Part shown: one piece after another, positions 5,621 to 7,210 of the stretch
Numbering within the stretch: the stretch's first letter is position 1
Layout: each line of letters begins with the position of its first letter
Assembly: GCA_007122215.1 (NCBI GenBank)
Contig: SKUG01000040.1
Coordinates: 1-7,210, forward strand
Source of the DNA: Thermoleophilia bacterium
Lineage (GTDB): Bacteria > Actinomycetota > Thermoleophilia > Gaiellales > SKUG01
Reading direction: 5' to 3'
Length of the DNA: 7,210 nt
Position numbers and translations under genes: made by a program
The notes under the pieces: model-generated
Seen by the model: the letters and a program-made list of their open reading frames with translations, nothing else
Database searches by the model: none
Told to the model about the DNA's origin: nothing

Positions 5621-6399
5621 GTGGTGTCGACCTTGCAGCCCCCGCCTGGGATGCTGGCATCGAGGTGTTTGTGGGATTGCAGGGAGGCTGCGGGACCACG
5701 CAGCTGGCGATCGCCCATGCCGCTGCGGTCGGGGCGGTGCTCGTCGATGCAGACCTCGAGCACGGCGATGTGGCCGAGCGGCTGCCCGGGCATGAGGCGG
5801 TGCCGCTGGCCACGCTCGCCGGACACCCAGACCCTGCCGCGGATGCACCAGCGGGCATCGACGGCCTCGCTGTGCCTCGGGGCTGGTTGGAGCAGCGCCT
5901 GCCCGGTGGCGTGCAGCAGCCTGGGAGTGGTGGGGTGGATGGTGATTCGCGGGTGCGGGTGGTGTCGTCGCCGTCGGATCCGTGTGAGGCGGAGCTGCTG
6001 GATTCGCGTGCGGTTGCTGCGGCGGTCGCCAGCCTTGGCGCGCGGGAGCGTTGTGTGGTGGATGCCGGCTCGCGGATCGATCCGACCCGCGCGCGGATCA
6101 TCGGTCATGCGCAGCGGGTGGTGCTGGTGGCTGATGGGCGGCCGGCTCAGGTGCGCCTGGCCGGGCAGGTGGTGCGGCTGATCGGCGAGATCGCGCCTGC
6201 AGCGCAGGTGGTGCTTGCCACCCCGAGCCTGGACTCGGCGCGTGCGCGGAGGCTGCTGGCTGCCCGCATGGAGCTTGCAGCCTACGCCGCGCCCGACCAG
6301 CCGCCCCCACGGGTGGCTGGCCAGGAGGCGGTGCCGGTGTGGGCTGGTTGGCTGGAGGCGGTGCGGCTGTGGGCGCGCCGGGCGGGTGGGCATGCCTGA
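5617..6399 (+). CDS. TadZ/CpaE-like MinD/ParA-family ATPase, short form with altered P-loop
   Basis: The 260-residue protein belongs to the MinD/ParA-like group that positions Tad pilus machines (TadZ, CpaE; actinobacterial Ssd-like). The P-loop, VGLQGGCGTTQLA (19-31), sits almost at the N-terminus. Both lysines of the canonical KGGxGKT motif are replaced (Gln and Thr), as is common in TadZ/Ssd-like proteins. The next strand, AVLVDADLEHGDVAERLP (40-57), is close to the LVDADxxxGDVA segment of CpaE. A second strand, CVVDAGSRIDPTRARII, with RVVLVADGRPAQVRLAGQVVRLI, matches the later ATPase core. The N-terminal receiver-like domain found in many CpaE/TadZ proteins is absent. The product would act at the inner face of the membrane, probably localising TadA and its partners rather than hydrolysing ATP strongly. 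Start and stop both overlap neighbouring genes (4 and 8 bases), which ties it to the kinase and tadA. The family call rests on motifs and context. Confidence 0.82.
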   Translation: MSGVDLAAPAWDAGIEVFVGLQGGCGTTQLAIAHAAAVGAVLVDADLEHGDVAERLPGHEAVPLATLAGHPDPAADAPAGIDGLAVPRGWLEQRLPGGVQQPGSGGVDGDSRVRVVSSPSDPCEAELLDSRAVAAAVASLGARERCVVDAGSRIDPTRARIIGHAQRVVLVADGRPAQVRLAGQVVRLIGEIAPAAQVVLATPSLDSARARRLLAARMELAAYAAPDQPPPRVAGQEAVPVWAGWLEAVRLWARRAGGHA

Positions 6400-7210
6400 T
6401 CCCGCGCTGACAGGTGCCAGCGCCAGCAGGGCAGCGGATGCCCTGGATGGTCGCGTAGGAGCGCTGGTTGCGGAGGTCACGAGGCAGCTGATGACACGCC
6501 TGGCCGGTGGTGTGGTCGGTGAGGTCGATGGTGATGGCACCGCTCGGGCGATCGCGGCGCGCGAGGCCGCGATGATCGTCGACGGTGCGGGTTTGGGCCT
6601 GGATCCGGCCGTGCGGGAGCTCGTGGTGCGGCGAGCGGTTGCGGGGGCGATCGGCCTCGGGCCCCTGGAGGAGCTGCTGGAGGATCCCTCGGTCAGTGAG
6701 GTGATGGTCAACGGGCCGTTCGACATCCGGGTCGAGCGTGGCGGCAGGATCGAGCAGACCAGCCTCGTGCTGCTCGACGCCGACCACCTTGAGCGCATCG
6801 CGCTGCGGGCGCTTGCGCGGGCGAATCGTCGCGGGGATCGGCGTGAGCCGATCGTCGATGCGCGCCTGCCGGACGGCAGCCGCCTGCACGTGGTGCTCGC
6901 TCCGATCGCCGTCGGTGGGCCGTTCCTGACCGTGCGTAGGTTCGTGCGCAGCATCCGGGGCATCGACGAGCTCGCCGCGGCGGCATCGGTTTCGGACGAG
7001 CAGCGTGCCGAGCTGCTCGAGCTCGTTCAGAAGCGTTGCAACGTGCTGGTCACCGGCGGCACGGGGTCTGGCAAGACCACCTGGCTTGCTGCGCTCCTTG
7101 CTACTGCCGATCCGAGCGAGCGGATCGTGGTGATCGAGGATGCGCTGGAGCTGCCGCTGGACCACCCGCATGCGGTGCGGCTGGAAGGCCGCCAGCAATC
7201 GGTCGACGGC
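6392..7210 (+). CDS. tadA: TadA/CpaF-type secretion and pilus assembly ATPase (3' end outside window)
   Basis: The frame opens at ATG 6392, overlaps the tadZ-like stop by 8 bases and stays open to the window edge: 273 residues of a protein normally about 400-450 long. The N-terminal domain contains IGLGPLEELLEDPSVSEVMVNG and REPIVDARLPDGSRLHVVLAPI, then GPFLTVRRF, all typical of the CpaF/TadA branch of type II/IV secretion ATPases. The Walker A motif is GGTGSGKT (222-229, Lys228). The acidic ATP-site segment VVIEDALEL (Glu249, Asp250) is followed by HPHAVRLEGR, where the family has PHVVRLETR. The Walker B and His boxes lie beyond the edge. The enzyme forms a hexamer under the membrane and powers pilin polymerisation with TadB/TadC. 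The ribosome binding site is weak, so translation is probably coupled to tadZ. The family is clear; a type II-like secretion role instead of pili cannot be excluded. Confidence 0.93.
   Translation, partial: MPDPALTGASASRAADALDGRVGALVAEVTRQLMTRLAGGVVGEVDGDGTARAIAAREAAMIVDGAGLGLDPAVRELVVRRAVAGAIGLGPLEELLEDPSVSEVMVNGPFDIRVERGGRIEQTSLVLLDADHLERIALRALARANRRGDRREPIVDARLPDGSRLHVVLAPIAVGGPFLTVRRFVRSIRGIDELAAAASVSDEQRAELLELVQKRCNVLVTGGTGSGKTTWLAALLATADPSERIVVIEDALELPLDHPHAVRLEGRQQSVDG

Noticed and set aside
4142..5848. 568-codon - strand open frame opposite the kinase
   Set aside because: His/Pro/Arg-rich shadow frame; the + strand kinase motifs are decisive.
4234..6963. 909-codon - strand open frame across the tad operon
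   Set aside because: Lack of stops reflects high GC on the strand opposite four clear genes. The product is Ser/Arg/Pro/Ala low complexity with no motif or ribosome binding site.
6098..7198. 366-codon - strand frame opposite tadA
   Set aside because: Antisense to a clear TadA ATPase with Walker A motif; composition is low complexity.

Overview
The window is very GC-rich. Gene starts are preceded by clear Shine-Dalgarno sequences, GTG starts are frequent, and stop/start pairs overlap tightly. Together with a class IVb prepilin of the GQATVEYVGL type and Tad (Flp pilus) ATPase genes, this points to a high-GC actinobacterium. I lean towards the Thermoleophilia (Solirubrobacter/Patulibacter/Conexibacter relatives), but this rests on recalled style of the pilin motif, not on a search.

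Layout from left to right: (1) The 3' part of a + strand gene for a long coiled-coil protein of unknown function (1-1020), whose first third is built of 11-residue repeats. (2) A convergent intergenic gap (1021-1222) packed with five perfect inverted repeats, probably a two-sided transcription stop. (3) A small - strand Flp/Tad-type pilin gene (1223-1432) with an excellent ribosome binding site. (4) A - strand gene for an AidB-like acyl-CoA dehydrogenase (1576-3228). (5) A 512-base divergent intergenic region (3229-3740) holding two copies, in opposite orientation, of a 31-bp palindromic repeat, plus possible regulator sites. (6) A tightly packed + strand operon (3741 to the window end): OmpR/PhoB-type response regulator, membrane histidine kinase, a small TadZ/CpaE-like ATPase with an altered P-loop, and the secretion/pilus ATPase TadA/CpaF, which runs off the right edge. 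The three operon junctions are overlaps of 4, 4 and 8 bases, so the genes are probably translationally coupled.

Functionally, the kinase and regulator are most simply read as dedicated control of the Tad machine encoded behind them. TadZ would place the machine, TadA would power assembly, and the small pilin on the opposite strand is a candidate structural subunit. The remaining tad genes (tadB, tadC, TadE-like pseudopilins, prepilin peptidase) would be expected beyond the right edge but are not visible here. A strong change in strand composition and codon choice occurs inside the response regulator gene, between its receiver and DNA-binding domains, and persists through the kinase gene. It suggests that the operon may have a mosaic origin.
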